A stretch of DNA of 64,000 bases from assembly GCA_949825045.1 (NCBI GenBank), contig OX463807.1, positions 15,649,501 through 15,713,500 on the forward strand, read 5' to 3'. Each line of letters opens with the position of its first letter. Position 1 is the stretch's first letter. A program made the position numbers and the translations under genes. The notes under the pieces are model-generated. The model was not told where the DNA came from and made no database searches. It was given only the letters and a program-made list of their open reading frames with translations. Shown here piece by piece: positions 1 through 14,500 of this stretch. The DNA comes from Argyresthia goedartella. Lineage: Eukaryota; Arthropoda; Insecta; Lepidoptera; Argyresthiidae.

Positions 1-195
1 TGTCTGTGAAGTTGGTACTACAGAACAAGCTAAACAACTCAATGCCACGATGCCGGTCAAACATGCGGTTCCTGAACACACCCTCCATTATGTTTCAGTC
101 ACATAAACTAATATTATGTGACTGCTACATAATGGAGGGCGTTAATACTCGAAAGTGGGTTCATGAAACGAGCCGAAGGCGAGTAAGAGCGAACG
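1..195. repeat. Foldback-type dispersed repeat, copy 1
   Basis: Positions 12-75 are the reverse complement of about 11640-11705. Positions about 80-148 form an imperfect hairpin (ccctccattatgt / acataatggaggg) and 148-190 carry the shared core 'gaaacgagccgaaggcgag'. No protein is supported; the open frame at 6-287 has no family resemblance. Confidence 0.6.
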
Positions 196-299
196 TACTA
201 ATTCTGACGTGTTGCTGTCTAACACTAACACTGGTCTCAATTTGCCTGACATTTGGAACTGAGAATTTGATACACTTGGTTTTATAAATTATTAACTGT

Positions 300-1090
300 G
301 AACTAATTCAAGGCTAAAGACAATACACCATTAACACCATCAAAATCTTCTTTTTGTCTTTCAATTTTGAAGGCCATTGATGTATCATCAGCAAACAACA
401 CTATGTCAGTCAATTTCTCTACCCTGAAATGTAGATCGTTAATATATACCAGGAATAAGAAAGGGCCTAATATGTAACCTTGTGGAACGCCAATTTTTAC
501 ACCTGATCCATCAGTTTTAACGCCGTTGACTTTTGCCTTTTGAATTATATTGCTTAGGTATGATCTTAGAAGATCCAACGCTTTTTTTTAACTTCGTAAT
601 TTCCGTCCGTTTAAATTTAATTATGATCAACACAATGAAATACCTTCGAGAGATCGCAAAAAAACTTCGATAACATCCTGTGCGGCCTCCCATGCAGAAT
701 AAATATGAGATATAAGGGTACCTGCGTCCGTAGTCGATTTACCCCTAGTTTTTAAATATTTTACTTAGTGCTGAAAGACCAGATTTTGGATTTAAATTTG
801 AAGGATCACCCTTATATCCGGACTTGAACAGAGGTATCAGTTTACTGTGTTTCATGAGGTCTGGGAAAGCTCCATTGTCAACACATTTATTGAATATATA
901 AAACAAGTGTGGGCTATAACTAGAATTTCTGAACCAATGCAATGAATGAATGAATGAAAATGACTTTGACTGATATACCCCACAGGTCTTCAGTGATTTT
1001 TAAGCTAAACGTTTTACAATGTCCTGGGGATATACATGATGAAAATTTAAATATTAATTACTGACGCTATTGTTGCTTTTTAATTAAGTC
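300..1090 (-). pseudogene. Jockey-like non-LTR reverse transcriptase relic (family J1)
   Basis: Minus-strand fragments of a reverse transcriptase: 745-942 encodes NGAFPDLMKHSKLIPLFKSG (the finger region before RT motif 1), and 303-578 encodes GVKIGVPQGYILGPFLF and VLFADDTS, the conserved PQG and ADD motifs. The frame is broken between the two pieces. The DNA at 960-1090 matches, in reverse, about 57240-57380, so the same family recurs at 36779-39250 and 57170-57565. The relic lies 3' of Sam-S exon 9. It is dead: short frames, no endonuclease. Confidence 0.85.
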
Positions 1091-2393
1091 TCTGCTTCAT
1101 ATGGAGATGAATTTATGATCTGTTGTGAGTAAGTGTAAGGGTACATCATCATCATCATTCATCTCATACATAAGTGAATAATGATTCGAAAGCTCGACCA
1201 ACATCAGCGTTGGATTTAACAACATCATCACCCATCTTTATTTGGGCAGGAATCATTGTCCCTTGGTATAACTTTGGCAGTTTCCCAGTTTATTATTTGC
1301 CAAATTGTTTTCATCCCATTATTTGAATTTTGGATTTTTCTATTAATGTGTAATGTTTTTGCAGTTCTAAAAACCAATTTGAATTTTTTGGAAAATTTGT
1401 TACATAGTCATGGTTTTTTGTTCATAAAGGCCATACAAAATAACTCCACTTTTACGAATACCAAACGTTGCCTAGTCATTAAATTTAGATTAACCGTTGT
1501 AGTCACTGAATTTCTTTAATCTAAAAACTTTATTGAATTCTATTTTAATTCAATAAAGTTACTGTAAGTATACTGGCAAATTTGTATCTAAGTTTTTCGT
1601 ATATGTTTCTAGTCTATGGGATGTAATAGGCCTATAAAATGATGGACCAGTCTTATCCTAACTAGCAATTGGGAATGAAACTGTTTGACCACTGTGATCG
1701 GATGGTAAGCAGTTAAATACATTTTAATTGTGAATTGAAGTTGTCACAAAAAACTTTGTCTAAGCAAGTTTGGCTGGTAAGTGTAAATCTAGTCGGCTGT
1801 AGAAATACATGACATAAATTAAATGATTTGAATAAAGTTATTAATTGTTGTTTCGATGGGTACTATCATTCCCCAAAATATGATCAGCTAACTAAATATA
1901 CCTAAATAAATCTAAATACGTATCTATTTTTATTAGTAAGCCTCCCGATCGCGACGTACTCGATATAGGATATCAAATCCCCATATCTAGTGATTTTGTA
2001 TGTAAGAAAGAACCTATATAAGTACTTACAGGTACCATTAGACAAACATAAACATTTATATACAAGCACATATATTGCTTCTGGCCCCGGTTCAAATCGA
2101 ATTAGGGTTAACTAGGACGATGCAGGTACATTTTTCGAATGGGTATTTATAAAGGTACATCATTTGCGAAAGGAAAATTTTGCGAAATGAACATCTGGCG
2201 AAGGGGCATTATGCGAATTCGTTGCATTTTCCACAGGGTACATTTTGCGAAAGGCGCAATCTGCGACTGAACGGTTGTAATGTATGTGACCAAGGTCTAC
2301 GAATAAAAGTGCCTGTGAACATGTTGTTTCTATAAGTACTTTTGTTCTGTACAGTCATGCTATATAGATTAAAGAGGAAGGAAGTATTCTCAC
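1091..2393. other. Sam-S last visible intron, gene-free part
   Basis: AT-rich intron sequence downstream of exon 9. No exon of Sam-S or other gene is recognised. An inverted repeat of short arms occurs at about 1520-1560 (cttTATTGAATT / AATTCAATAaag). Confidence 0.6.
2097..2290. repeat. Dispersed repeat with 'cattttgcgaaagg' motifs, copy 1
   Basis: A run of degenerate units (catttgcgaaagg, attttgcgaaatg, acattttgcgaaagg, ending 'tctgcgactgaac') that is matched by about 7535-7665. Non-coding. Related reversed motifs are seen at 7245-7320. Confidence 0.6.
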
Positions 2394-2527
2394 TTGACAA
2401 TCTTGCCGGGTCGGAGGTCGAAGTTGCTCTGTACGATGGCAAGCAGTTGTTTCTGTGTCTTGTGCGAGGTGCCGTAGTCGAACACGGTGATGGAGAGGGG
2501 CTCGGCCACGCCGATGGCGTACGCGAC
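2394..2527 (-). CDS. Sam-S: Sam-S exon 9 (last exon in window)
   Basis: 134 nt, residues 329-372 plus AA, beginning [20 protein letters not shown] and ending FDLRPGKIV. Acceptor ttccag|GTCGCG, donor GTCAA|GTGAGA (phase 2). The C-terminal block with the YGHFGR motif is not found between 1 and 2393, so the final exon must lie beyond the left edge. Confidence 0.93.
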
Positions 2528-5500
2528 CTGGAATGTCAACAAAATGTGTCCTAAGACAAAGTATTCTAAAATAAATTGTAAGACTGACCTCTTCACTCTA
2601 ACTGACAAAGCAGCTTAGATAGACTCAACTGTATTGGTTTATTTATGGTTCTGTATGTGGGTTTAAAGGGAAACGGCATTGAGGACCTCCTTGGTATTTT
2701 CGTGCTTCCATTTAGTAAGTCTGTACTAGTATCTTTCTTATAGGTCTCGATGTTCTTTTTTTAATTTTTCGTTTTCACTTCTAAAGTTAGAGAGCTCCAT
2801 TACAAGGCTTGAAATTTCCTCGTTTGCACTGTCTAAATCTCTGCGTAACTGCTGCACTTGGTTTTTCATCTCTAGTATATGTGATGTATCGCTGCTAGAC
2901 AAGTTTGGTAAGCTATTACTCATCGAGTTATTTAGGAGTGTTGAGTTGAGGAATGTATTTCTGGCAGATAAGTCCTGTGTTGTGTACTCGAGCTAGCTCG
3001 TATGTTATTCCTCCTTTGTGTATTGACGAAATTTAATGAGATGTCATTTGACTCATTAGCCTCCATTGTCGATTACAGATAACAAAAATACTATTTTTTA
3101 AAATTTCGCTGTTGAGATTCGAACCTGGGTCTCTGGCGTAAGGAGCGCGGGTGATACGCATACGCCGTCGCAGAAGTTACAAAGTGCTGCGAAATTTCCG
3201 AATAGGTTCACGCGTCATACACGCTGTACTAGCGCCATCTGTGTTCATGATGTTGTATCCCGTGTCATATGTTCTACTGTCAATATGTAGGGATGTTATT
3301 TCGTAGACGTATTGATCATCTGCTTGTTTTCATAATAGGTGCTAGATGTCACTTTATCCAAATGTCCGTTACAATCCCGTTATGTTGTTGTGCATTAGAC
3401 ATATTAAATTAGGATTTAGTTTATGTTTCTGTATAACACTTGTACTTCTTATTCACTTGTTACACTTATTGTTATTTGCGGCACGAGTATGAGCCGCCAA
3501 TAATTTTATAATTACATTTTGCGATCTAAAAACCAACCTATTGACTTTCCTCTAAAATAATATAGCCTATGTAATGTCGCTCTCACGGTCTGCACGAATC
3601 TAAATAATATAGCCTATGTAATGTCGCTCTCACGGTCTGCACGAATCTAAATTGTTAAAACCTGTCAAGTTTTAGCACGTCCTAACGAAATGGTCATACA
3701 TAACATACATATATAAACATGCATTCACATTTTACCCTCCTTTTGGTGCAGACGGGTATAATGTGAATTTTTCATTGTAAGTCGTCGTGAAGTTATGTCG
3801 CTGTGAAAATATGAAAAAGAAAGTCCGTTTTATTTGGCTGTAACTCAGATTAATGGCCTATTGAGTGCGCAATGTTGTTTTTGAATTGGCCGTTACTACA
3901 ACATGCAAGCTTAGCTTTTTTGGACATATTGGACCGTACAAATAAGTTTGAAGCTTGATTGCGATAGCAGTTGTTTTTTTGACAGATGGAATGACCTAAA
4001 TCGCAAGTTTGACAGTTAACATTTCAAAATTGCGATTAAGTAATATCTGTCAGAGTGAAATAGAGAGCCGGATGCATTTCCGATTGCATTTCACTGTTTT
4101 ATTAATTTTTGATTGTCACATAATAACTTCAGTATATTTTTATTTACACTGAGTTTATTCACTTGATAGCACATTCACAACATAATTGGTTCAATATGCA
4201 TCGATTCGTACTGTAATGATATTTTTTAACACCCTTGCTCGTAAAGCTGATGTAATTCCACTGGTTTTAAATATGTAAAGCGGGTCATAAAAAACGCGTG
4301 TGTTACCAAAGCAAATAGTTAAGTTATAGTCCATACAAATTCCATAACAGTATTATTTGCCATTTCAAATATGGAACTGATCGCCGCCGCACGACACCGC
4401 CAGCTAGTGAGCAGCGCGCTGTTGCTATTCAAATTTCGAACCGCTCGTCGCGTGTTATCTTGCTCCCCTTTGTCTTCTTGCGCCCCCTTGTCACCTTGTT
4501 TTTTTCTGTTTCCTCGCAAATGTGTTAAAAAACGTCGTACGATATACGTGCGTATGGGTTATAACATGCTCGGCTCAATTACGCCTCATGTTATAACCAT
4601 CTTAACGCACTAATATCGTAATGTACTATAAACTATACGTATTTATTAACAATTAAATAATGTTACGGAGCTGGATTTTCGTTTGTATGTGGCATATGTT
4701 TCGGCCGCTTCCGCGTTTCGGATGGCACGTCAAGTAGAAGGTACCAGCTACCATCGCTACTCAGTGGGCACGACGGATGACGTTATTAAGACTGGCATGA
4801 CAGGAGCACCAGCCGGCCGGCCGGCCCTAACACCGCGGCGGCAGTGATGAGTTGCGTTCGTCTCCTAACGCCGAGTCTTAGGCATACGGCGAGAGTAAGG
4901 GTGGTACAGTCAAGCAGGGTGCCGATATGTCTTGACTAGATTGCATGCAGCCTGTGCCCCGACTCCTTCTCCCTGGTTGCTAGGAGAACTACTGGTCGAC
5001 TGTGTTAATATAGAGCGGCTCGTCCCACAGCCTTCGTGAGGTTGGGTTTATTAGATAGTTTTGCTTCGAACAGTTCGAGAACGGCAGGTACGCCACAGCT
5101 GGCAAAGGCCCGACGGATTACGTCATTGAGGTTTCTACTATTTTCTTTCCTGGTATCTATGTATTGTAAGAACATACCTGCACCATGCAGCGGCGGCACA
5201 GGCCTGCCTTGACCAGCGACTTGGCGACCCAGCGTGCAGCATACGCAGCCGAGCGGTCCACCTTGGTGAAGTCCTTGCCGGAGAAGGCGCCCCCACCGTG
5301 TGCCCCCCAGCCGCCGTACGTGTCCACGATGATCTTGCGCCCCGTGAGCCCGGCGTCCGACTGTGGGGCACGTGGCTATTATAGGCTGGTCTATGGCAGT
5401 CGGCTTATAATCATAAGCCCTGCAATACGGTATTGGACTGCTAGTCAAAACACAGCTTGTTTTGTAAAGTTACGCCCGACTCAGGAATGGTTAAAATATA

Positions 5501-8500
5501 AAAAAATCAAATACTGAAAAATACCTAAAAATCATTAAATTGTGGCCTTACTTCTATTACTTGCTACCGCGCTCGTAATATATGTAGGTGTATCCGCAGG
5601 TTGCGGGTATTTCACGAAAATTTGAACTCGGCCATTTGTGAATGAACATTATACGAGAGAAAAACAAATTTTAGTTATAAGCGATACGTAAGCTTTCTTC
5701 CCTGAGTAGGGAGTAATTTTACAAAACAATAGGTACTCTGTAGATAATTTTTAGGAACTGTGAAAACGGTAATTTCGTTAATGAGTTCTATGAAATACTA
5801 GCATATAATGCCATAATCGAATGCTGTACAACTGCTGAAAATATACAGTTCTGGTATTGTGAAGCCATTTTGTACGTAATGATTCGACTTCAGACGTCTT
5901 CCTTGATTTATTTTACTACCTTGTCCAATACAGAATTGGGACACCGCACTAAAATAACATATCTATATTATCGTTGCTCTCTTGTCTACTCCACTGTTCC
6001 ACCTGGCGAAAGATCGAGAGAGATATTCGGCGCTGACTGCCAACAATACTAACCTGCAGTAGTGGAGAGACAGTAGAAGAGTAAATGAGGACACCCTGAG
6101 CGGGCGAGACTAACTAACTCTGTACAGTAATGAGCCACGGATCATTATGATAGGAGGCTGCTATTTATTGAGGACCTGCGTGGTTCCGGCACATTTATTT
6201 GAAACCTTGTCTTTTCGTAGACTTATGGCCGATTTCACTAACGATCCCTATCTTTGAGGGGACACTTTATTTCTTTCAGGGGCCACCTAGCGGTTGTTTC
6301 GATTTGCCCTAAGTGTAAGGGTCATCTAGGATCCTTGGGGATCCCCTAACTATAAGAGTCCGGCCACCGAAACAATCGCTAGACAGCTAAGAAAAAGAGC
6401 TAAGTGTCCCTTAACTGTTGGTGAAATCGGGCAGAGGCAACTTGTTACTAATCAATGTTGATTCAGGCTTTTTACACCTGAGTCGAAAGGTTGATGAAAG
6501 TGGTTGTGGGATTAATAATATTAATTTAATAATATGAATATCCTTTCTTAAACCGGACGCAAGAACTCTAACCTTATCAAATCTGTAACTTCGCACGCAT
6601 GAGGTAAAAAATCAGCATACGCGGAAAATTATTTGCTTTATCAAGCTTTATCTAAAAGTGTAACGTGTGTCTACGGGTCAGGAGTCAACACATGTCACAC
6701 ATCCTTCATTAACTTAAAATCGAAACCAATAGGTCAAGATAAGAACGATTCAAATAAAAGTTCAATAGTCCAAGGGAACATGCTGATAAAATAAAACTTA
6801 AATATCTACAGGCAAAAATCTAAATTGATTTTAGATTGCATCATACAAGTTGCTCGTGCGAATCTAATGCGTACTAATGATCTGTTAAACACATTGATAG
6901 TCACGCTGGCGACGTCACGCTCTTAAGAGTATTCACAAAGCGATAAAGTTGTTTTAACTTTTATCCCACAAGGGTAAACATAAGAACGATGCATTCAAAA
7001 ATGTATCAACATTTATATATTTTTTTAGTAAGTTTTGTCATTTTTTTGTTTGGGAAGGAATAAGTAATCAGTTGGAGAAATGTGTCGTGACGTATAGTGT
7101 AAGTGTAAATTGTGTCAAAATAAAAAGTGCTCAAGAGACACGTGTTCTGAGTATAAGGCTCATACACTAGCTGCCTTTGTCATTTCCCCGGACTATCCAT
7201 TACAAATAGTCTGCCTAAAAACCGTTCCGTCGCAGATGCACCTTTAGCAAAATTTGCCTCGTGAGCAAAACATACCAAATGCACATTTCTCATAATGCAC
7301 CCTTCTCAAAAACATGCTAACGCTGGATGATGTACTGCATACTTGATCCCGCAGGCATGGCTGTTGTATTATGTTTTGTGGAACGCTGTCTGAACACATA
7401 TAGCCAGTGCTGATAGTAACCAATAACCCATCTACAGACAGCGTTCTATGATCAAGTACTCATATCGAGTGATTTATGATATAAAGTATTTATTTATACC
7501 TTTAGGTTCAAAGGTTTAACTTTTATAAGATAGGATGATTAGGGTTCATTTTGCGAATGGTTAATTATAAGAAAGTACATTTTGCGAAAGGTGAAAGCTA
7601 AATAATACGAAAGGTGCATTTTTCGATACATACATTTTGCGAAAGTTGCATACTGCGACTGAGCACTAAAACTACATTCATTTGTCAATTTTATCACCTA
7701 CAGGCTCCTTACAATAAAACAGTTACATTCTCGTCTTAACGCTAAGATAAACTGTATGCACGACTTGGCGAATCATCAAACGGACATACTACACATCGTT
7801 TAACTACTATTGCAATACTTGTAAGAAATTAACTGGAGATCTACTTGTATGGTAGGATGATGCACTTAAGTTTGATCAATCAATATTGTGTATTTTAGTA
7901 TTACATTGGTACATCTGTATCAGCCTTGCGAATTTGTGGTCCTATGAACAGTGCTGTGTGTTATGTTTTTATTCTTTGGAATTGCAGTGCTGATACCAGT
8001 AGCTTTGTTGCTAAATAAACAACTATGCTTGCTAAAATCTTACATGCTAAACTTGATCAAGCTTATTGACGTCCTCAGCGAGTCCATCTAGTTCGCAGCA
8101 TTACGCCACCTGCTTAACATATTACGATATGTAAGATTATTATAGCGAATTAGTTATGAAACAGATGCCACCTGAGACACATGCAACATATACATAACCT
8201 GAACAGGTGGCTGAATCCTTATCCAAACAATCTTCTAAGATCATAATATGAACTGATAAAACAAACTGGTTTCGCAATCATAAGGGCCAGGCCACATTAC
8301 TTACGGTGCAGCGTCGCATCGCAAACATCTCCGACACATCGACTTTAGGGTATACGACATAAGATCGATGTATCGCAGTGTGGCTTAGCCCTGAGAGATG
8401 TACCTACTTCAAGTCACGGGTGACACGCAGACAAAATATAATCGAAACATGATACGCAAATGTGGTATATTATATTCATGTTTTTATGTGAAGTCGAAAT

Positions 8501-11500
8501 ACGATCGATTTGGCTAATTTGTGCAGATGTGCACTAACTTTGCATAGTTTGTTGTTTTTAGTAAGACTCGTACACGCGTAAGTGTACAACGTGTTTAGAA
8601 ACACGTGTAGTATATATTGATAAGCTAGGGACATGTTATTATTATTTAGACTAATACGTTTTATTTATGAGCCATCTCTAATTTGAATGAATCTATCTAT
8701 GTCGCAGTTAGTTGGTTAAAACAGACACTTAACTAACTCTCTCTAACGTTTAACCATTTCACTAAAATTCCGTCAGACAAGTGAGTGAACGAAATGTTTA
8801 ACGAGTTGTCTAAACGTTCCTAGGCAACAAGAAATATAAAATATAATTATATTTTAATGTGTACTTAAAACATAAACTTAAGTAAGTTTATGTTTTAAGA
8901 ATTTTTGTTGTTCTTACATATTCACCTAAGCTACCGCAATGTTTTGCCCTGATATAAACTGTGCAAATCAGCTGTTGTCGTGACGCCATCTTGTTTTCCA
9001 AAACGCTGGCTTTCGGTAAGACAGATTGTTAAACATTTTCGACGATGCTTTATATAAATCATTTGATTTGGATAAACGTCGGCATTTAATGAACGGTCTA
9101 GAGAGTTAGTTAAGTGTCTGATTTAACCAACCAACTGCGACATCTATACCCCCTTTGCCTAGGTCAAGTTCAGTCGTCTAGGAAGCACAAAATTAGAAAA
9201 TCGATTTCCAATAGGGTGTAGAGTCAGCAATGTAGGTAGACCCTACCCAGGAGAGCGCCGACCTAACACATACTAGCTGGGGCCCGTAACTTCAACCTCG
9301 TGGACTTGGAAAACAAACATAATTTACCGGGACAAAAGGTCCCTAATGTTAATCTAGCTCATACACTATTTTGTGTATTACATTTCATTTAAATATGTAC
9401 GTATAATTATTTTAAGTTACCGGTCGACACTTCTCGGATTTAGTTGTTGAAAGTGATCAAGATGTCCAGGAAACTTGAAATTTGGCACAGAGGTGTATCA
9501 TGAAGAGTATATTAAGGGAAAAATCTGAAAAGAGTGATTGATTTACGATAAAAATAATAATCAAAAAGTCGAGAAGTGTCCAGTTAAAATAATCGTACTT
9601 TACGTGCGTGATTGAGTAACACACGCAAACATCCAAACCCACAAACATTCACAGTTACAATACTAGCGGCGGCGGCGGCGGCGCTTACCTGAGGTCCTCC
9701 GATGATGAACGCGCCGCAGGGGTTGATGTGCACGACGGTGTCCTTGTCTAGGTACTGCGGCGGTATGACCTCCTGGATTACCTTCTCCCGGATCTCGTCT
9801 CGGAGGGTCTCCAGTGTGATCTGTTCAAAGATAATTCATTTTGTTCATACCGATAACGTATGTCGTATGTCGTCGATGCATAGGGCGCTGGTTAATATCC
9901 GGCTCGAAGGACCAAAAATAAGTTGATCTTCTATTTTGATTATTCCACGTCATTGACATAAAACATACATTGCTTCTGGCCCCACACTAGGATACCCTGT
10001 GTCGTGGGAACCAGAAACAGCGACGTCACACACATATAAATATGTAAGACCCAGGACCACTCGCATGGTAGGCAGAGCCACAACCGCTGCGCCACAGAGG
10101 TGGTCATGTCCAGTGTTTTGTGTTCCAACCTAGATCAGCAGATGTTCCTCACCACCCCACCAAGTGAATTCAACGCTAATATCAAAATACAACTCTTGTA
10201 TTGAACCCGCCCTCACAAAATCCTTAGTGTGTCGACATAACTTGACCGAAATCGCCACCGAAGTTCGGCGTGATTACGACTGCAAAGCTGACGCCCGGTT
10301 TCCGAAAGGAAAATCAACTGTTACGACTTATTAAACTCTTGTATAACTCATTTTAGACAATCACGCGCTATTTTGAATTAATCTTCGATTAATCGCCTGT
10401 TACATTGAACCACTCTTCCAGAAACTGTAGGTTAGCCAATTACGTAATGTTCAATTCAAGAACGTCAAAATCTGTCGTGCATATTCCTACGCGTTTCCGG
10501 TCATGGTGTGTAGACACACGTAGTGCCACTAGCTAGAAAGCGGAATAAGACTTAAATCGAGTAAATGTTGACAACGCCATATAAATTCGAATGGAGTTGT
10601 CAAAGTTTATTTGAGTTAATTCTTATTTCGCCTTCTAGCTAGTCGCCCTTAACCTATTGTTGTTATAAGCCTTTATATTATGCAATGTAAACCAAAAATA
10701 ACACACTCTCAATAGGTACCTAAATGGAACTCCTATCAACACAGATTATAAAAATTAAACAATTGCTTTTATAATTATATCCATATCATACAAATAATAA
10801 GCGTATTTACGGTATATTGTTTATTATGTAGGAACGTCACGATAAATATTATTTTTCTGTTTTGCTCAATTGTTATGGGCGATAAGTGGTGTTGAATTAT
10901 TTACCTACTTTGGCATGTGCGATCTCGAAGAACTGTCTAATTAGTTCCACTTTGAGGGCACAAGGTGCATGTGGCAACACAGAGTAAATAAGGAAAGAGT
11001 TTCGTTTATCATCGATAAATGAATTAGAGTAAGCAAGTAACGCAAGTTTAAGCAAAGAGTTTCGTTATCCGTTAATCAAAGAGATGAATAGTCAATAACC
11101 ATAGAACTTTGCTGTTAACAATGTTTGACATGTGACAAACTCATAGGAGAGCTGTGTGTTTGTCAATTATTTTGCAGTTCGCTTAGCACATTATAGTAGT
11201 TTATGTGATAATGAAGGGCATTCAACTACGAGCATGGGTTTATGAAACGAGCCGACAGGCGTGATACACAATAACATCACACGAGTGTTTTAATGCCTAA
11301 TTATGTACAGTTGTTACACACTCTGCTTAATCTACACACATATTATAAGCTCTCTAAGATGTGTTCAGGAACGGCATGTTACAATAGAACGTCTCATCTC
11401 GACTCTGATTGGTATTATAATTAAGGTCGTTCGAAAATTGAATGTAATAATTTCAAAGATAATAATAGTAGTTTATGTGACTGCTACATAATGGAGTGCA

Positions 11501-14500
11501 TTAATACTCGAGAGTGGGTTTATGAAACGAGCCGAAGGCGAGTTTCATAATAGTATCACTCGAGAGTTTTAATGCCTAATTATGTACAGTTACATACACT
11601 AGTTTATCTACACACATATCATAAGCTCTCTTTGATGTGTTCAGGAACCGCATGTTTGACCGGCATTGTGGCTCTGAAGTTGTTTAGCTTGTTCTGTAGT
11701 ACCAACGTGCCGCAGGCGGGCGTCGGCGTTCGAAATTTGAATGTCAGTAACAACTTCACAGACAAACTAGGGGCGGCACACAGACGGGCGTCGGCGTTCG
11801 AAATTTGAATGTCATAATATGCAGAAAAATTACACATTATGGTCATAATGTTTAATTTTTCAGATAAGAAATGAGTTTTTACCAAGTAGTTTAACATTAT
11901 GCTGATCGTAACGTGCGGTTTTTGTACACAGTAAAGAGGGTATATGATACGTGTGTAGAAAAATGGGTAATTAACTCAGTTTATCTTTAAGATGGTCGTA
12001 ATATGCGTTTTTTAATGCATTATAGAGGGTTTATGATATATGTGTAAAGGTAACTTTCTAGTACTTCAAATGTCTGTAAAATCAAGTGCTAAGTCACAGG
12101 TGCCTAGACCATGTTTTGTTACATTACTTTAACAGTACTTAATTAGAAATGTTTGAAAAAGAACTCCATTATTGTTTAAAATCGAAATTATTACCAAGTA
12201 ACTCTTAAATTCTGGGGTTTTCGTCAAAAATAATAAAACATCGATAAAAACAAAATTTCGATTAACATAAGTTTGGCCTGAATGGTTTTAAATGATCTGC
12301 ACTATCTTTGTTTTGAGTATCATGCACACTTAGCATTATTTACTTAGGTAGGTAGTTGCCATAATTACATGAAAGTACAACCCCTAATCATTATTGTTGC
12401 AATTGTTTAATTTAAACTGCCGACACCTATCCAGATAAAACCAATTTAATACAAATAACGATACATTAAAACATTCATCTGTTTATCATAGCTGTAACTA
12501 AATAGCTTCGAATTAGCGAGGAGTCACAAAATGAGCGCCACGCTATTTGATGAGTTTGCAAAATATCAACTGCTTTGTCAGTTGTCGTTCTCAAGACGAA
12601 AATGACTCACATAACAAGATAAGTGCCGTTGATAAAGCTGATAATCCCCTGCGTGGAACTGTGCGAATATTGGATCCTTCGATGTGTAGGCATCTTGTAT
12701 AATCGGGGTGTGGGCTAGGTACCGATGCCAAGTAGTCACCCGTCAAACTGAGCGAGCATTGACTAAATGTACAGTAAGCCTCTTTATGCAATTTATGTGA
12801 ATGCACTATACATTCATAACTCACACATTAAATATTACTCCGGGCAGAATCTATAAGTTTCAGGAATGTTTAGATATTTTTTGAGCTTTGTTTGATGACC
12901 ATTATTGGGGTATAAGATGGGCATCAGCGTATTCAGTCCACTAAGTTATACAGCTGGTAGTAAGCAAAGACCTGTAAGTAATAGAAGCAGGACTGACCTT
13001 CTCTGAGTGTTGCAGTGAGACGACGACTGTGTGCACACGTTGTGGAACGGTGGCGCCGCCGGCAAACAGGTACTCGCAGGTCACCTGCAACACGCAACTT
13101 GCACTTAGGAATATGGACCACCCTCTGTTGAAGTAACATCTACCTCCCATCCATCAAAAACAGCAAGACTAGTGCGTACGAAGGTCGAAGATGCACGCGT
13201 AGTATTAGGGCGCTAGGGTACAGTTCCATCATGAAGTTCCTTGTGTAGCTAGTCTACATAATGAATTAACATCAATATTTATTTATTTCCATTGGGTTCA
13301 GAATCGCTGTGTGGTCAAGTGATCCATCGACACATAAATTGAGCGAGCTCTCGAGTGACACGAGCCGGCATCAAATGTATCACATCAACAGTGGACCGGT
13401 ATATAAACATAAATTGTGCTGGTAGTTGGTACCTACAATAACACTTTGGTGATACAAGAGATCTTACATCGTCGTCGTGAGTTACTCGCATGGCAACTGA
13501 TTATGATTAGAGATTTGACTTTACATGGAAGACAGACACGTGGCTTTGATACCTTTAGATTAGAATTAAGACACACTAACCCACAATGTGCAGTGTGCAC
13601 CTCGACAAAAGGCGCCACGAAAACTGAGCCAAATTTGATGTATGTACCTACTTATTGTCATCTTCTTTAGAAAGGCAATCGCTTCCTAATATTAAAAGTC
13701 TTGGTATGGTATGTTCGATTGCTATTTATTATCATGACATAAATCACTTCTATAATGCAATGCCCGATAACAAGTGAAATAGAAACGGGACCAGTGCATG
13801 GACAGAAACCATTTAGTGATTTATCTATCTTACATTCCGTATGGCCAGAGTCTCTTAATAATTAATTCCCTCCATGTGTATCTATTTCCAAGTCATTACC
13901 AGATCATTAGCGAGTTTAAAGGTTGATACTGGTGACGTTGGCTTCAATAACCCTAGTGGAACATATCACATAGTTATCAGATAGTTAATACCAATAATTT
14001 ATCAAAACACAAGGAAATACTTATGATTCAAGATAATTATTGCGTAATATATATTACAGTATCTGTGGTATACGACACACACAGAATCGTTTGTGATCTT
14101 ACTGTTCTCATTTTGAAGCAATAAATTATTTCATGTTTTTGCTGTTTCTCACTAAATATTGAAGGAAAACTAAAAACAGAAAAACCACATGAGAACCATT
14201 ATCATAACTATGGGGCGGCTGTAGGGCTTTCCTCACGTATACTCCATTGGTTGCTGGCTAATTCGATTCATCAAAAACTATGTGCCAGTCAAAGGGCTAT
14301 GGGCTCTTTAGTATGGACTCTCGATACTCAACACTGATAAAACCAATGCGACTTGATTGATTTTAGGATGTAGATTATTTTACACTAAGGCTGCTAAGCT
14401 GAAATCGAGTGCAAACTTGGTGTTTTTATAGATTTTGGGCTGAGCGGCCTACCTTTTCTTTCTATTATTATACATATGCTCACGCCAATTTCCCGGAAAA

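Larger units (their letters stand above)
9821..12997. other. Sam-S intron between exons 6 and 7
   Basis: 3.2-kb intron without recognisable genes. Contents: a palindromic MITE (10521-10651), two adjacent foldback repeats (11188-11382, 11466-11705), a 28-bp direct repeat 'gggcgtcggcgttcgaaat' (from 11717 and again from about 11787), and two related blocks at about 11895-11960 and 11990-12050 ('gtaatatgcg / gtaacgtgcg'). Confidence 0.6.

Noticed and set aside
1256..1519. 87-codon hydrophobic frame
   Set aside because: AT-rich phenylalanine/leucine composition typical of random frames; no partner exon.
3110..3180. tRNA gene on the minus strand
   Set aside because: B-box present but no foldable cloverleaf or anticodon arm.
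5005..5517. Long frames on both strands over Sam-S exon 8
   Set aside because: They are shadows of the conserved exon in other frames; splice sites and homology define 5178-5360.
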